Below are positions 34,290-45,300 of a stretch of 64,000 bases of DNA, one piece after another. The position numbers and the translations under genes were made by a program. The stretch is taken from contig SWBL01000064.1 in assembly GCA_024195585.1 (NCBI GenBank), positions 112,177 to 176,176 on the forward strand. Direction: 5' to 3'. Position 1 is the first letter of the stretch. Every line of letters begins with the position of its first letter. The notes beneath the pieces are model-generated. The model searched no databases. It was not told the origin of the DNA and saw only the letters and a program-made list of their open reading frames with translations. Source of the DNA: Aureobasidium sp. EXF-3400 (taxonomy: Eukaryota; Ascomycota; Dothideomycetes; Dothideales; Saccotheciaceae).

Positions 34290-34372
34290 ATGTTTTGGTG
34301 CAAACTTGAGTTGAATATATGGTCTCGGTGTGAGGAGGGTCATGGTTCGAATCCAGGGGTGAGCAGATGGGA
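34290..34372 (+). ncRNA. Degenerate tRNA-like sequence (plus strand), head-to-head with the previous one
   Basis: The plus strand has TTTTGGTGCAAACTTG, which loosely fits an A box, and a perfect B box GGTTCGAATCC at about 34344-34354. The T stem pairs at four of five positions around the TTCGAAT loop. No matching 5' acceptor strand could be found, so this is not called a functional tRNA. Confidence 0.33.
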
Positions 34373-34720
34373 GATGTTTTGCTCTACTAGTGGCATGTGA
34401 TAGACCAAGACTGAAACGGTAGCTGATAGATTGACTTTCAGAAATATTTTTGTCCCCTTTCGAGATCGTTGAAGTGTGTCGACTAACATACTGTGCATCT
34501 GTTGATGCTATTCTTGAAGAATTGTTGCGAAATGTGAACGCAGACGAGATAAATGCCCAGAAAAGAGAAGCGACGATCGATAACCCAAGCCTTGCATTAA
34601 ACGTACTGCCGCGGAGCAAGAGCGGCAACTTCTTTGCAAGAGCTTCGTCCAACGCCACTTCCAATTGAACCCCTTTCTTAGATTGTGTTCTCATTCGTGC
34701 CTCTGTTCTTAATACACATT

Positions 34721-35600
34721 CTACTCACTATCCTCGTGGAACTCGATACTTTCCAATCGATCCTTCATCTTGGACACAGACTTCCAGCTCAACTTGCTCG
34801 TTATCGGTTGCATAGCAGGATCCTTGAGCAAACGACCAATCGCAGCCTTCGAGATATTCTCCTCGTCGAGCCACTTCGCAAACGCCAAGTCAAAGCTGCT
34901 CGTAAAGTCTCCTAGGTAGACCGAATCTTCGCTTTCGGGGGATTGTCGAGTGATGTTGCAACTGACAATGTTTGAGGTTTGTTGTCGTTGAACTTGGGGC
35001 TGTGGATGTGTGATGTTGAGCGCTGGTGGATGGCTGTATGACACAGTATTTGCCATTGACGGACTGGGAAGAAGGTCATGCAGTGGCGGCGGGCTGGGAG
35101 CGTGATACGTTCTACGCGAAGTGGTGCTTGCATTTGGATTAGGCAACGGTGCCAAATTTGATATGGCCAGGTCGTCTTCGGCAGACACTCTTTTACGTTT
35201 GGAATTTAGAGCGTCAATGATTTGGCCATCAGACCAGTTACCAAGGTTCTGCACGAATGCTCGAGTTGGAGGTCCATTACCCCGGTATTCCAGTCGCAGC
35301 CTCATCTCGGCAAGGAGCTCGACTTCTTCCTCATTGAGGCCGTCTGGACTTGACACATGTTCGTATCTGATCCCAAGGCTCTCCTGCGACTGTGTGTCTG
35401 TCGAACTAATCAACTTATAACTCTACGCGTCAGTCTTCGTTGCACTTACCTTCTGGATCCAAATTCAAAGCCAGAATCTTGATGTATGCATCGCGCTTTA
35501 GTTTGCATGAACGCATGTGGTCCCACAAACTCTTGTGTTTTACATATTCCTTGCGACACCTTCTGCACTCATACTTCCCGGTATCGGTATTGCGTGGCAT
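34721..35600 (-). CDS. C2HC zinc-finger protein of unknown function
   Basis: Exons 35600-35450 and 35397-34721 with a 52-bp intron encode 275 residues. Near the N-terminus is a single finger: YECRRCRKEYVKHKSLWDHM then RSC, a C-x2-C...H-x4-C arrangement with classical C2H2 spacing but a last Cys. After the intron join come an acidic segment (PDGLNEEEVELLAEMRLRLE) and NLGNWSDGQIIDALNSKRKR, a basic helix. A Pro/Ser/Gln-rich linker leads to a folded-looking C-terminus with FDLAFAKWLDEENISKAAIG and KLSWKSVSKMKDRLESIEF. This could be a DNA-binding regulator, by inference from the finger and the basic patch. It sits immediately upstream of the four-gene array on the same strand. Confidence 0.72.
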
Positions 35601-36093
35601 CCTGACGACGATGTGTATCACGAGGTGAATATCAGGCGCTATCTGCAAGTATACGTGTTTCTCGACGCGTGAAGTTGTCGTCAACGAAAGTGTTCGTCGA
35701 GCTGATGCTGACGAGATGATGAACGTTGCCAACAAGATTACCTCCACGGATAGCTTGCATCAGTAAGTGCAACGTCGGCACGAGTTGCCCGTTGTCTGAG
35801 AAAACATAAGAGGCAGGACATGAACATAAATCGATATTGACGAGCAAGCTGATCCATCAGCTCAACGATCGAGTCATTCTGCCATGTCGACTGGATCTTG
35901 CTAGGTCTGCAAAGTCATCGGGCAAACAGAGGCTAGATATAATACACATATCTGACACAAATGCATGCAAGGGAAGCTGAAACGAGAGCCAACACTTCTT
36001 CTATCATCTCAATGAGCAATACGAGCTTACAGATAGAATGATGACCCTAAGCAGCAAGAAAGCTGTCGTCCACGGACGTGATGTAGCGTCCGA
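35601..36093. other. Gap between the finger gene and MPH1
   Basis: Both neighbours run leftwards, so this 493-bp region is the finger gene's promoter and the MPH1 3' flank. Open frames are short. Nothing else seen. Confidence 0.4.
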
Positions 36094-39000
36094 TCATTCA
36101 TCACTATCATCATCAACAACCTGTCTTCTCCTACCCTGCTTTTTGCGAACAGGAGCAACATCCTCATCCTCAACTTCATTAGACGCAACCTCAACAACTT
36201 CCTCCAGCATACTAGACGGTCCAAAGTCAGGCAAGTCCTCATCGCTCTCCTCAGCAATATTGTCTTGGGTGAACAGATTGAGTCTGCTCCTTTTCGGAGG
36301 TTTATGGATATGGGGCTGAGAGCTCGAGGCAAACTCGATGGGCGCATCGCTACCAACCACAAAGTCATCGAGCTCTGAATCTGCTTCGACCTCCTGATCA
36401 TGACCTTCTTCACCAGATGTGTCTGCAGAGCCGAGATCGATGCCTTGGGTGCCGATGCGTAGGTGAGCAGGTGTAGGTTCTGGGCTCGAGGATGATCCTT
36501 CCATGTCTGAGCTGTTTTGCCTAGCTGCTTGTTTCTTTGGACGACCACGAGGTTTGGGTGTTTTTGCTACTGGTGGTGGCTTGGGAGCTTTGGGCGCCTT
36601 AGGAGCCTTCGGTGCTTTAGGTTCCTTTGGCGCCTTGGGTACCTTGGGAGCTCTTGGTTTGGCAGGTGCCTTTCTTGCTTTGGCAGTTGTGGCGACTGGC
36701 AGTTCAGCGTCTGACATCTCTGCGACTGTCGGGTCTCCCAGCATCTCAGACACATCACCCTCGAGGTCTGATAAGTGAAGGTGGTCCTCGAAATTCTTTA
36801 CGGAATCGCCGTCTATGCCGCTCAAACGTTTCATTAGACCCGAAGCTGCTTGTGCACTTCTCCCGTGGGCGATATACTTGGTTGGACCAGGGAAGGAGCT
36901 TGAGAATCGGTCTAGTCGTGGTAGACCGACAGTGAGAGCATGGTCGTTTGTGCCTTGAACGTACTTGTATTTGCGGTCAAGCTCGCGCTCACAAATCTTG
37001 TTCAAGCAGACCTCGTCAAGCGATGGTATGGATACTGCCTCAATGCCTGGAGGAGGACGGAACATCTTCTTGACCGAGGCAGCGGTTGCTTTCTTACCCT
37101 TGGCTTTACCGCGAGGTACCAATTCCTCTGCGTCTTCATCGTCCATCTTGCCCGCTGCAACAAATCCTGTCCGAACATTGTCAGGCATGTGGAACTTCTT
37201 GGGAGGTGCTTTCGGAGCTCTTCCACGTCGTTTCGGCTCAGGAAGATCAGCCTGTGAATTCTCAACAGGAATCTCAACGATACTCTTGTCCACAGTCGGT
37301 TGAGTTTCTCTTGGAAGAATACGCGGCGATCTATCGTCATGAAAGGTGAAGTCCTTGCCAGAAGCGATCATGCCTTGCATCTTCTCGTAGTTGTCTTTTG
37401 CCTTTTCGAAATCGGGAACTTCCTTTTCATTCATGAGAAGCAGAACGATGTTACCCCTCCGCTTTCTTCCCGTACGCCCCATACGTTGGAGCATTCTGAT
37501 GGGTGATGCGGAAGCATCATGACAGACAATGAGATCAACTTCTCCAATATCAAGACCCTCCTCACCAATGGATGTGGCGACTAGAGTGTTGTATTTGCCT
37601 TCTTTGAACTGTTTGATCACTTCGAGTTGACGCTTCTGATTCATGCCTTCCGAGTTCTTCGAATCAGCTTGACCAACAAACACATGTGGCCTGATCATAG
37701 GCTGGTTTCTGTTTAGAACACGAACAATCTCTTCAGCACTGTCACGGTATGCCGCAAAAATCATGATCTTGGTGCTCGATGGTTGTCCTCCAGGCACGGC
37801 TGCTTTTTCTTCAGCGTCAAGGAAGTGGTTCAAGACCACAGTTCTGAGATGCTCCAACTTCGGATGTCCAAGGAATTCGGGGTTGCGGGTCCAGGTCAGC
37901 ATCATGTTCATCATTTTGGTGAAGTTCTCGTCGTCGCGGATTTGTGCACCATATTTGCCCTTGAGTTCGCCTCCATCAACTTTGTTCCTGAACTCGACCA
38001 TGCCATTGTAGAAAGGAGTGATGCCATGGAATCTGAGCATGGAGATAGCGTGACCAAGGCTTCCAAGCACTGTGAAGATGCTGTTGACCATGCCCTTGAC
38101 GGGTTGTGGTGCTTTTTTGCCAGCATCAGTAGCAAACCACTTTCTTCGAGCTTCGGTGCAACCAAAGGCCGTAAGCTTCATGGGATCCTTGTTCCAGTAG
38201 GCGTTCTGACTCGCAAGCTTTAGTAGTACAGGACGGATAGCATTTCCAGCAAGCTCCATTATGATTTGTTGCTCTTCAGAATATTCAAACTTGATGACAT
38301 CGATGTCGCGACTATGGACATATTGTCTGATGTCTAGGGATGTTTCCGTACGAATTTCGCATCGTGATATATCAAGGCCGTCGATGACTTGCTGTACTGC
38401 TGGAACATCAGAGCCAGGCGTGGCAGTCAAGGCAAGTACACGGAAACTTGTGTTGAATCGACGAACGAACTTGATGACTTCAACATAAGCGTAGTTCCCT
38501 GTTGCTCGATGCGCTTCATCGACGACGATCAGGACAAGCCGTTTCGGATCGCAGAGACCTGTCTTGAGATCATTGATGATTGTCTGCGGTGTCATGAAGA
38601 AGACTCTTTTCGTCTTCCACTCTTCTGCTCTCAAGCCTGGTGAGGTTTCACCGGTAAGCATGACAGTCTGCGAACGAGGAATGCCTACAATGTTGAAACA
38701 AGCATCGACTTGTTGAGCGACAAGAGGCTTGGTAGGTGCTACAAAGACAATCTGCGCACTTTCCGTCCAGCGGAACCAGTTCAGCATGATTGTAGCTGCA
38801 ATGAATGTTTTACCCAGACCAGTGGGTAACGCGACCAGTAAGTTGTGGAATAGACCTCGACTGACGATATTGAATTGATAGTCACGAGTGGTTCCCAAGT
38901 TGGTGGGGTAGACCCAGGTCTGAGTAGCTTCTTCATTGAGCTTATGATGGGTCGGTGGTTCTCTTTGTGTTGCCAATGGCCAGGCATGTCTTTTGTTTGC

Positions 39001-40413
39001 TTGAGTAGCTGGGCCCATGGGCACGACTGTTCCACCAAACAGGGTCTTTTGCACCAATCCACCACGTGGAGGAGCCAGATTTGGCTTTGGCGCTGCCGCT
39101 GCTCTTTTGGGTGGTGATGAGGATATACAGATTGGACCCCCAAGATTCTTAGCCGGAGTCTGATCATCGGAGTCGAAAGCGTCTGATGGGAGACCTGCAA
39201 GCTCGTCTGCGAAATCGACCATCTGTGGGGCTGTTGTCTGTGGTACTGGAGCTGTCTTCCGTAACGAGGTGAGAGGTTTAGTAACGGCCAACTTTGCAGG
39301 AGGCGGACTGCGCGTTGGCGACCTGTAAAGTTCATCTGCAGAGTCCATAACCGGCGGGCTTGTCGTGGGTGGCGGAGAGGGAGGCTTTGTGGGGTTCGTT
39401 CTCGCGGGAGGTGGACTGCGTGTTGGTGATTTGTTGGGTACTCCGTCTTCCACACGCAGAGCATTAGCATCCAGCATGATGAGATCCTCGGTATCAAAGT
39501 CATCGTCACTGGACTCTTCCAGAAAAGGTTGGGCTTTTGGCACGTTGTTGACCTGTTGAGGCTGGTCCGCTACCAAGCCCATCAACAGTTCAGAATCAAT
39601 GTCATCACTAAGGTCGCCCCAGGCATCCGAATGTGTTTTAGGCGTCATGGCAGCTAAATCCTGTGGACGGCTTTCGGACGCAACAGACTGACGTGCGGAT
39701 ACTGAGTTCACCGCTGCGGGTGGGTTACGTACTGGTGTGGTACGGTTCTGAGCAGCATCGTTGTGTTTGAGTGCTGAATGGTTGAGAGTGCTTTTCAATA
39801 GTGAAGGCTGACGAGCTGGCAAAGGTATTGCTGGGGGCTGCTTCGTAGCCAACACATCCTTCTTCCAGATCGGTCCTCTGATACTCCACGGAGCAGATGA
39901 TTCTGGTGGTTCCTCATCGGCAAAGGTGTCCGTCAAAAGGTCTACCATAGTCGGTACATGAATGCGATGCTTCGGCTTTACCGCTTTCTGGTCGTCCTCG
40001 TCAACATCCTCAGAGCCAGATCCAGTAGATGCCCGCTTGCGTGATTTGCGTTTTGATTTTGCGGCGCCTCGACCTATAGTATCGTCGGAATCACCAAGCA
40101 CACTCTCGTCGTCTTTGATGGAAGCCTTTTTCGAAACCCGTGGCTTGCGTTTTGGTTTCGGTGCAACAATTGGAGGATCAAACGCGTCCTCCTCGTCATT
40201 AACAATGGAATCCTCGTTCACAAACTTCTTCTTGATGGCTGGCTTCTTAGTTGCAGCTGTCTTGCGAGTAGTTGGTTGCTTCTTTGCCTTGGTCGCTGGT
40301 GTTACAGTTGTTCTGCGTCGCTTCGCTGGTCGAGGAGATGAACCAAAATCATCGTCCTGTATATCTTCATCTCCTGCCCTCCGACCAATACCACCGTCAT
40401 CGTCAGAATCCAT
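36094..40413 (-). CDS. MPH1: ATP-dependent DNA helicase MPH1 (FANCM family)
   Basis: A single exon encodes 1439 residues. The SF2 core shows [20 protein letters not shown] (motif I), PTKPLVAQQ (Ia), [17 protein letters not shown] (DEAH box), ALTATPGSD (III), [20 protein letters not shown] (V) and [12 protein letters not shown] (VI). Mph1 unwinds D-loops and remodels stalled forks, steering repair away from crossovers. The N-terminal 480 residues are disordered with Lys/Arg-rich patches. The C-terminal region carries a K-A-P/P-K-A repeat tract (DNA at about 36570-36660) and acidic ends. The frame extends upstream to a TTG, but the ATG at 40411-40413 ([12 protein letters not shown]) fits relatives. 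Confidence 0.96.
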   Translation of the reverse strand: MDSDDDGGIGRRAGDEDIQDDDFGSSPRPAKRRRTTVTPATKAKKQPTTRKTAATKKPAIKKKFVNEDSIVNDEEDAFDPPIVAPKPKRKPRVSKKASIKDDESVLGDSDDTIGRGAAKSKRKSRKRASTGSGSEDVDEDDQKAVKPKHRIHVPTMVDLLTDTFADEEPPESSAPWSIRGPIWKKDVLATKQPPAIPLPARQPSLLKSTLNHSALKHNDAAQNRTTPVRNPPAAVNSVSARQSVASESRPQDLAAMTPKTHSDAWGDLSDDIDSELLMGLVADQPQQVNNVPKAQPFLEESSDDDFDTEDLIMLDANALRVEDGVPNKSPTRSPPPARTNPTKPPSPPPTTSPPVMDSADELYRSPTRSPPPAKLAVTKPLTSLRKTAPVPQTTAPQMVDFADELAGLPSDAFDSDDQTPAKNLGGPICISSSPPKRAAAAPKPNLAPPRGGLVQKTLFGGTVVPMGPATQANKRHAWPLATQREPPTHHKLNEEATQTWVYPTNLGTTRDYQFNIVSRGLFHNLLVALPTGLGKTFIAATIMLNWFRWTESAQIVFVAPTKPLVAQQVDACFNIVGIPRSQTVMLTGETSPGLRAEEWKTKRVFFMTPQTIINDLKTGLCDPKRLVLIVVDEAHRATGNYAYVEVIKFVRRFNTSFRVLALTATPGSDVPAVQQVIDGLDISRCEIRTETSLDIRQYVHSRDIDVIKFEYSEEQQIIMELAGNAIRPVLLKLASQNAYWNKDPMKLTAFGCTEARRKWFATDAGKKAPQPVKGMVNSIFTVLGSLGHAISMLRFHGITPFYNGMVEFRNKVDGGELKGKYGAQIRDDENFTKMMNMMLTWTRNPEFLGHPKLEHLRTVVLNHFLDAEEKAAVPGGQPSSTKIMIFAAYRDSAEEIVRVLNRNQPMIRPHVFVGQADSKNSEGMNQKRQLEVIKQFKEGKYNTLVATSIGEEGLDIGEVDLIVCHDASASPIRMLQRMGRTGRKRRGNIVLLLMNEKEVPDFEKAKDNYEKMQGMIASGKDFTFHDDRSPRILPRETQPTVDKSIVEIPVENSQADLPEPKRRGRAPKAPPKKFHMPDNVRTGFVAAGKMDDEDAEELVPRGKAKGKKATAASVKKMFRPPPGIEAVSIPSLDEVCLNKICERELDRKYKYVQGTNDHALTVGLPRLDRFSSSFPGPTKYIAHGRSAQAASGLMKRLSGIDGDSVKNFEDHLHLSDLEGDVSEMLGDPTVAEMSDAELPVATTAKARKAPAKPRAPKVPKAPKEPKAPKAPKAPKAPKPPPVAKTPKPRGRPKKQAARQNSSDMEGSSSSPEPTPAHLRIGTQGIDLGSADTSGEEGHDQEVEADSELDDFVVGSDAPIEFASSSQPHIHKPPKRSRLNLFTQDNIAEESDEDLPDFGPSSMLEEVVEVASNEVEDEDVAPVRKKQGRRRQVVDDDSDE
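36570..36660 (-). repeat. Short Lys-Ala-Pro coding repeat in MPH1
   Basis: About 90 bp encode a run of K-A-P and K-E-P triplets ([20 protein letters not shown]), built from near-identical 9-bp units. It is a likely site of length variation between strains. Confidence 0.7.
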
Positions 40414-40614
40414 GATCGAGTTGGACTCTAAAGTTTCGAGACCCGCCACTTCGAGGGCCAAAAGGCACGCGACGGGGGAGACGCGTTAAGGCAACACCTC
40501 GGCTCGAGCTTCCCACTCTGTCACATGCACAACTTTACACAATCTCACGAATAACAATATGCATCTTATGTATGATTGCGCTCGGATGCTCTACAGTCAT
40601 GATATATCCTGCTT

Positions 40615-41970
40615 CTATCGGCCTAGGGAACCAATGATACTTCCGACCATAACGGCAGCTTCCCTCTCCCAGTTTCCTACAACCTTCTTCGACCCTGTTG
40701 AAGAAGGCAATTGACTTCCTCTATGCACACATTCTCTGACCGCGTCCCGCACCTTGTCTCTATTCGTCTTTAGAGTTCGTGCGCTGACTCCTCCACGAGC
40801 GATGATATCCTGCACCCGTGGTGCCAACGAGGAGGCTAAAGAGCGCCAAAAGTAGGATGGTAAAGAGGAAGTGTCTAGAGCTGCAAGAAGAGGACCCAAG
40901 AAGCTTGTCGGGGGTTCGAGCGGAGCAGATGTAGCGTTGTCAGGAGCAGTAGGTAGAAGAGGATGGACTGGGGGCTTTGCAGTTGACAGCAAAGACTCCA
41001 ATGCCACTATATTCTGACATCTTGCACTGATGTCGAGAAGCGTCCGATCAAGAGTTGGAAGCGTAGCTAGAGCACGTGCTAGAGAAGTGACTGATGCTGT
41101 AAGAGAGGTTTGCAGATACGACTGCAACGCCGCAACAAGTACAGTTGGATTGAAAGTGGCTCCATGTGCGGCGGATGATTTCGGCGGCAGACTCACTGGA
41201 GAAAGCAGGTATAGTGTGTGTAGTGCTGCCAGCGTCCTTGCTCTTGTATCGTCATGTTGTGCAAACACCGAGCCTGCTCCTCCAGACGTGCCCGTTAGAG
41301 TGGACATGCTGAACTCACGCACGCTCTGTTGTGTCTTCGCAAGCAAGCTTCGCTCGGATGGGTCCAGCAGTTCTGTCCGTAACGTGGTAATGGCATTCAC
41401 ACGTGCCAACAACCTCGCCTCAGCTATATCGTGAGGAGCTAGAGCCTGTCTGAGTGACAGAACCAATCTAGCTGCTGGCGCAAGGGTCCGGTATCCCTCA
41501 CGTGGTTTGTCGGTATCGGCCATGCTACCCTCTAGTGTCCGGCCAATCTGTAGACATCTTGCGACAGCTCTGGCAAGCCGTAAGGTGGTGGCTAATCTGT
41601 CCGCTGCAAGACGTACTTGTTCTGCCTGTTCGTATCTCTCCACCACATCTTGATGTAATCTTGTGTATGCTTGTTGCAGTCCCTGGACCTGGGATTCAAG
41701 AGTGTCGAGGACATGTGTGCTGGCCTTTGCGCGAGTCGATGTGTGCTTGAGTAGAGGCAATGCAGATGAGGTCGTGAGGGAATCAATGTGTGTATCGACT
41801 TCTTGTACGTCGAATAGAACACGCGACAACGGTGTGGAGAGGTCGAGGGACGTGTCATTGGCATCGTTGGTGGAAAGGACAAGCGTGTTTGCGAACGACG
41901 ATGCATGGAAGTCCGGGGATGCGAATGCCTCGTAGTCAATGTAAGATGCTTCTGCATCAGTGTCCGCCAT
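40615..41970 (-). CDS. COG5: Conserved oligomeric Golgi complex subunit 5
   Basis: A single exon encodes 451 residues, a normal length for fungal Cog5. The start shows YIDYEAFASPDFHASSFANT, followed by a heptad-rich region LSRVLFDVQEVDTHIDSLTT and the helix LQQAYTRLHQDVVERYEQAE. Later come a Ser/Thr-rich loop and IIARGGVSARTLKTNRDKVR near the C-terminus. Cog5 belongs to the lobe B half of the COG tether, which guides retrograde traffic within the Golgi. The ATG at 41968-41970 is the first in frame. The gene lies 201 bp upstream of MPH1's start on the same strand. Confidence 0.9.
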   Translation of the reverse strand: MADTDAEASYIDYEAFASPDFHASSFANTLVLSTNDANDTSLDLSTPLSRVLFDVQEVDTHIDSLTTSSALPLLKHTSTRAKASTHVLDTLESQVQGLQQAYTRLHQDVVERYEQAEQVRLAADRLATTLRLARAVARCLQIGRTLEGSMADTDKPREGYRTLAPAARLVLSLRQALAPHDIAEARLLARVNAITTLRTELLDPSERSLLAKTQQSVREFSMSTLTGTSGGAGSVFAQHDDTRARTLAALHTLYLLSPVSLPPKSSAAHGATFNPTVLVAALQSYLQTSLTASVTSLARALATLPTLDRTLLDISARCQNIVALESLLSTAKPPVHPLLPTAPDNATSAPLEPPTSFLGPLLAALDTSSLPSYFWRSLASSLAPRVQDIIARGGVSARTLKTNRDKVRDAVRECVHRGSQLPSSTGSKKVVGNWEREAAVMVGSIIGSLGR

Positions 41971-42341
41971 GTCAATGGTCTGCCGGCGCTAAAGCGTGCG
42001 TTTGTTGTCGTTGAAGCGGCGTTTCGGTATATGGGCAATAATCCCATGAGGGAGAGAGATGACGCCGAGGAGATTCGGGGAAGCTGCGACCGAGCGGTAT
42101 ACAATTCCAAGCTCCATTTCTGCCAAGAACTGATGCACATCTGATGGACAATATAGTGGTATTTGATAAACAGAGTATCATGCATCGCTAGCTAATTTGC
42201 CTATCCATGAAACTCTCCTGACTGTAACCATAACTATTCGATGCGAAGAATGACATACTCCTCCTTGTCACTCCTCGATACCACCCTAATGATGTAGTAA
42301 ACCTATCCTATGCTTTGTCGCCGACTTCCCTGGCCTCGATC
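41971..42341. other. Gap between COG5 and NUP159
   Basis: 371 bp holding the COG5 promoter and the NUP159 3' flank. No gene seen. Confidence 0.4.
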
Positions 42342-45300
42342 TCAGGTCTTTCCAACACCAGTAACTCTAGTACCCTTCTTCTCGACAGTTTGCTTCAGAG
42401 CGGCAAGCACTCTCTTGCGCTGTGCAGCTCTGTCCTGGTATCTTCTGACCTCCTCAATGCTCACGTCTGCCATCTTCCTGCGAGGTGTGCCGTCCAGCAT
42501 GATACTGCTGCGTCCAAACTCTGCGTCACCATTGTCGCGACGCAACGAGCCGCCGAATCTACCGAGCATGCCCGAGATACCGAGAGGAGTAGCACCGTTT
42601 GCTACAGCATTCTTGCCGCGTGTCGCGGGTGGTGTGCCAAACAGATTACCACTAGTTGAGCGTTCCAAAGGACGGACGCTGCGGATGCTGCTACGGAGTA
42701 TGTCTTCGTTGCTGTCAGAGATGTTGAGATTGGCGAGGCCACCAGGCAAGCGGCGAATCTGTGCTTCGAGCACATCGACGTCGCCTGATTTCTGCTCAAT
42801 CATGGCAGTCATCTTTATGATTGTGTTGGTGACAGCCTCAACAGTGGGAACGCGTTGAGCGGCAGGTCCTTGGGAAGGAGCGGCGGCCAGGTCGGCGCGA
42901 AGAACACTCAGAGCCTCTTCGGCATCTAGAAGCTGCTTCTGCACCTTGGTCACACCTTCTCTGAGCTCATTCTGCTGCATCTGAGCGTCATTGGTGAGTG
43001 GTGAAGCACGGTGTGTTGCACGTTGCTGAGGATCAGCACGAGCGCCAATCTGTTTCCGCATGTCAACTGTTCTGGTACGCAGTCTTGTGGCATCCTTTTG
43101 CAGCTCAGCGAGTTCTTCGAGTTTTTGTGCAACACCATCAACCTTTCCAGCCTCGAGGTCGCTGGCAATTTCTTTCTGAACAATACCGAGCTCGTTGACC
43201 TCGACGAGGCACCATTCTTCGGCTTCTTCGAGATCGCTGCGTTCACGACCAGCTTGCTTGTATTGAGTCTCGTGGCCTTTGACGAACGACTCGAGTGAGC
43301 GTGCATTCAAACCAAGTGTATCAATCATGCTGTTTATGTCACGGTAGACCTTCTCGATCTGACCTGCAATACCGAGCTTGTTGACACGACCGACGTAATC
43401 TTGATGGGCGATGAATGGCTCGAGATCCATGGATGGCTCGACCTCAGAAGCAAGTAACTCACGAACACGGACGTCTTCCTCATCGCTAAGCTCTCCAGCA
43501 TCAGGCACTTGAGGTGATTCGGGTCTTGGTGCGGGAGATGACTTGGAGCTCTTGAATGGTCCCTTCAACGAAGGCACAGTGATCGGTTGCGATTGTTGTC
43601 TTGATGTTGGAAGGCCTGCTGGGGTGCTTGAGGTTTGTCTGATTGGTGAAGGCGAGCGTGGGGAGTCTTGCGACTTTGACGGGGGTGCGAAGAAGGGACC
43701 CTTGGGCAAACCAGCAGGCGTGGTAGAAGGAACGGGAGAGGTTGGCTGTAAGAGATTACCGGCGTTGCCCGTTGAGTGTGAAAGGGAAGGGAAACTAAGA
43801 CGGGAACCAAAGGGAGTCTTCGATGCCTTCTCGATGTCGAAGGTGTTCTCTGGCTCTTCAGCCTCACTCTCGTCTTCGTCTTCGTCGTCCTCATCTTCTT
43901 CGTCGTATTCTTCTTCATCTCCTGATTCGTCCTCTTCCTCGTCATCCTCATCTTCAACATCTTCACCATCGTCTTGAACCCAAGATCCATCCTCTTCCTC
44001 ATCCTCTCCCTCCTCTTCATCGTCACTTGCTGGTAGCTGACCAGATTCATCGCCAAGATCGACAGGGGGACTGCCTGCAATGGGAGGAACTTCCTCTTCC
44101 ACTGACTGCTTGGGTTTGGAGGATGTAAAGTCCGGAGGAAGTGGAGCCTCCTCAGCCTCGACAGCAGGCTCGTCATCCTTTTTGGATGGGATGTCGTTCA
44201 ATTTTGGCGCTTCAGTGCCAGGCTCTTTCTTGATAGGCGTAGGCAGTTTGGTCTGCTTGCTCGCTTCACCAAGCATGTTGCTGAAACTGGATCCGAATAG
44301 AGATCCACCACCTTGCTTAGAAGCAGGCAAGTCATCCTTCGCGCTTCCATCACCTTGGAAAGTAGAGCCGAGCTTGAAACCACCCAAGGTGGGCAGCTTT
44401 GAAGGCTTGTCTGGCGAGGAATCCCTGCTGAGTGGAGAAGTGGGTTTTCCAGAGGGCTTACCAAACTGGAATCCAGTCTGCTTGGCAGGTTGTCCAAACA
44501 CTGACCCAGATGACTTAGTACTATCGGTGGATTGCCCGAACAGACTCGATGTTTTGGGCTTATCTGGCGTTGTACCAAATAATGACGATGTCTTTGGCTT
44601 GTCAGTGGTCTCTCCGAGAACAGATGACTGCGGCTTCTCGGACGGCTGTCCAAATGTGGTTGTCTGTGGCTTAGGAGCTTCAACAACGTTGGTTGCAGGA
44701 GTCTCCTTGGCAGGCTCCTCCTGAGGTGTTTCTTCAGGTTCGTCTTCCATAGTCTCCTCCTTTGTCTCCTCTGCTGCCTTCTCAGGGGTAGCGGCTGTAC
44801 TTGGCTGACCAAAGCTGAAGGAAAGCGGCGAGGGCTTGTGAGTATTAAATGCTGCAAACGGAGAAGAGGACTTGGTTTGATCTTTGTTGCCAATGGCTGC
44901 GAAAGGAGATACAGACGGCTTGTTTTCATCCTTGGCAGGTGTAGTAAACTTTGCGAAACCAGATGCGCCAGATTCCGAAGGCTTGCCGAAAGCAGGCTGT
45001 GAGTTGGACGATGAAGTTGCCCAGGCTGGTGTCTTGTTACCTAATGCACTAGATGATCCAAAGGTCGTGTTGCCGCTGGCACCACCCAACGCGGAACCAA
45101 AGACCTGGCCCTTGGGTGGAGTCGCAATGGTGGACTGTGCAGCAGGTTGGCCCCATGGCGAAGCTTTGTTTCCAAGTGCGCTTGAGCCAAATACGGGTTG
45201 AGAGGGCTGTCCGAAAGCTGGTGTAGATGGCTTACCAAAAGCGGGTGTAGCTGCTTGTCCGAATACGGGCTGTGATGGCTGGCCGAAAGCAGGGGTTGAT

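Larger units (their letters stand above)
33933..34720. other. Gap with tRNA-like elements between array gene D and the finger gene
   Basis: Holds the gene D promoter. A minus-strand open frame with ATG (34694-34278, 138 residues) has a hydrophobic stretch near residues 38-55 but no homology. The plus-strand frame 34450-34668 has no ATG. Two Pol III-like box pairs lie at about 34205-34375 and are listed separately. Confidence 0.35.

Noticed and set aside
34278..34694. 138-residue minus-strand ORF overlapping the tRNA-like pair
   Set aside because: It overlaps the Pol III-like boxes, lacks homology, and the opposite strand is open as well.
34721..35600. The finger gene as a fifth member of the array family
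   Set aside because: Its C-terminus does not align with the shared domain; the helix order and key Trp/Glu positions differ.
36094..40461. MPH1 start at 40461
   Set aside because: The codon is TTG; the first ATG in frame is at 40411-40413.
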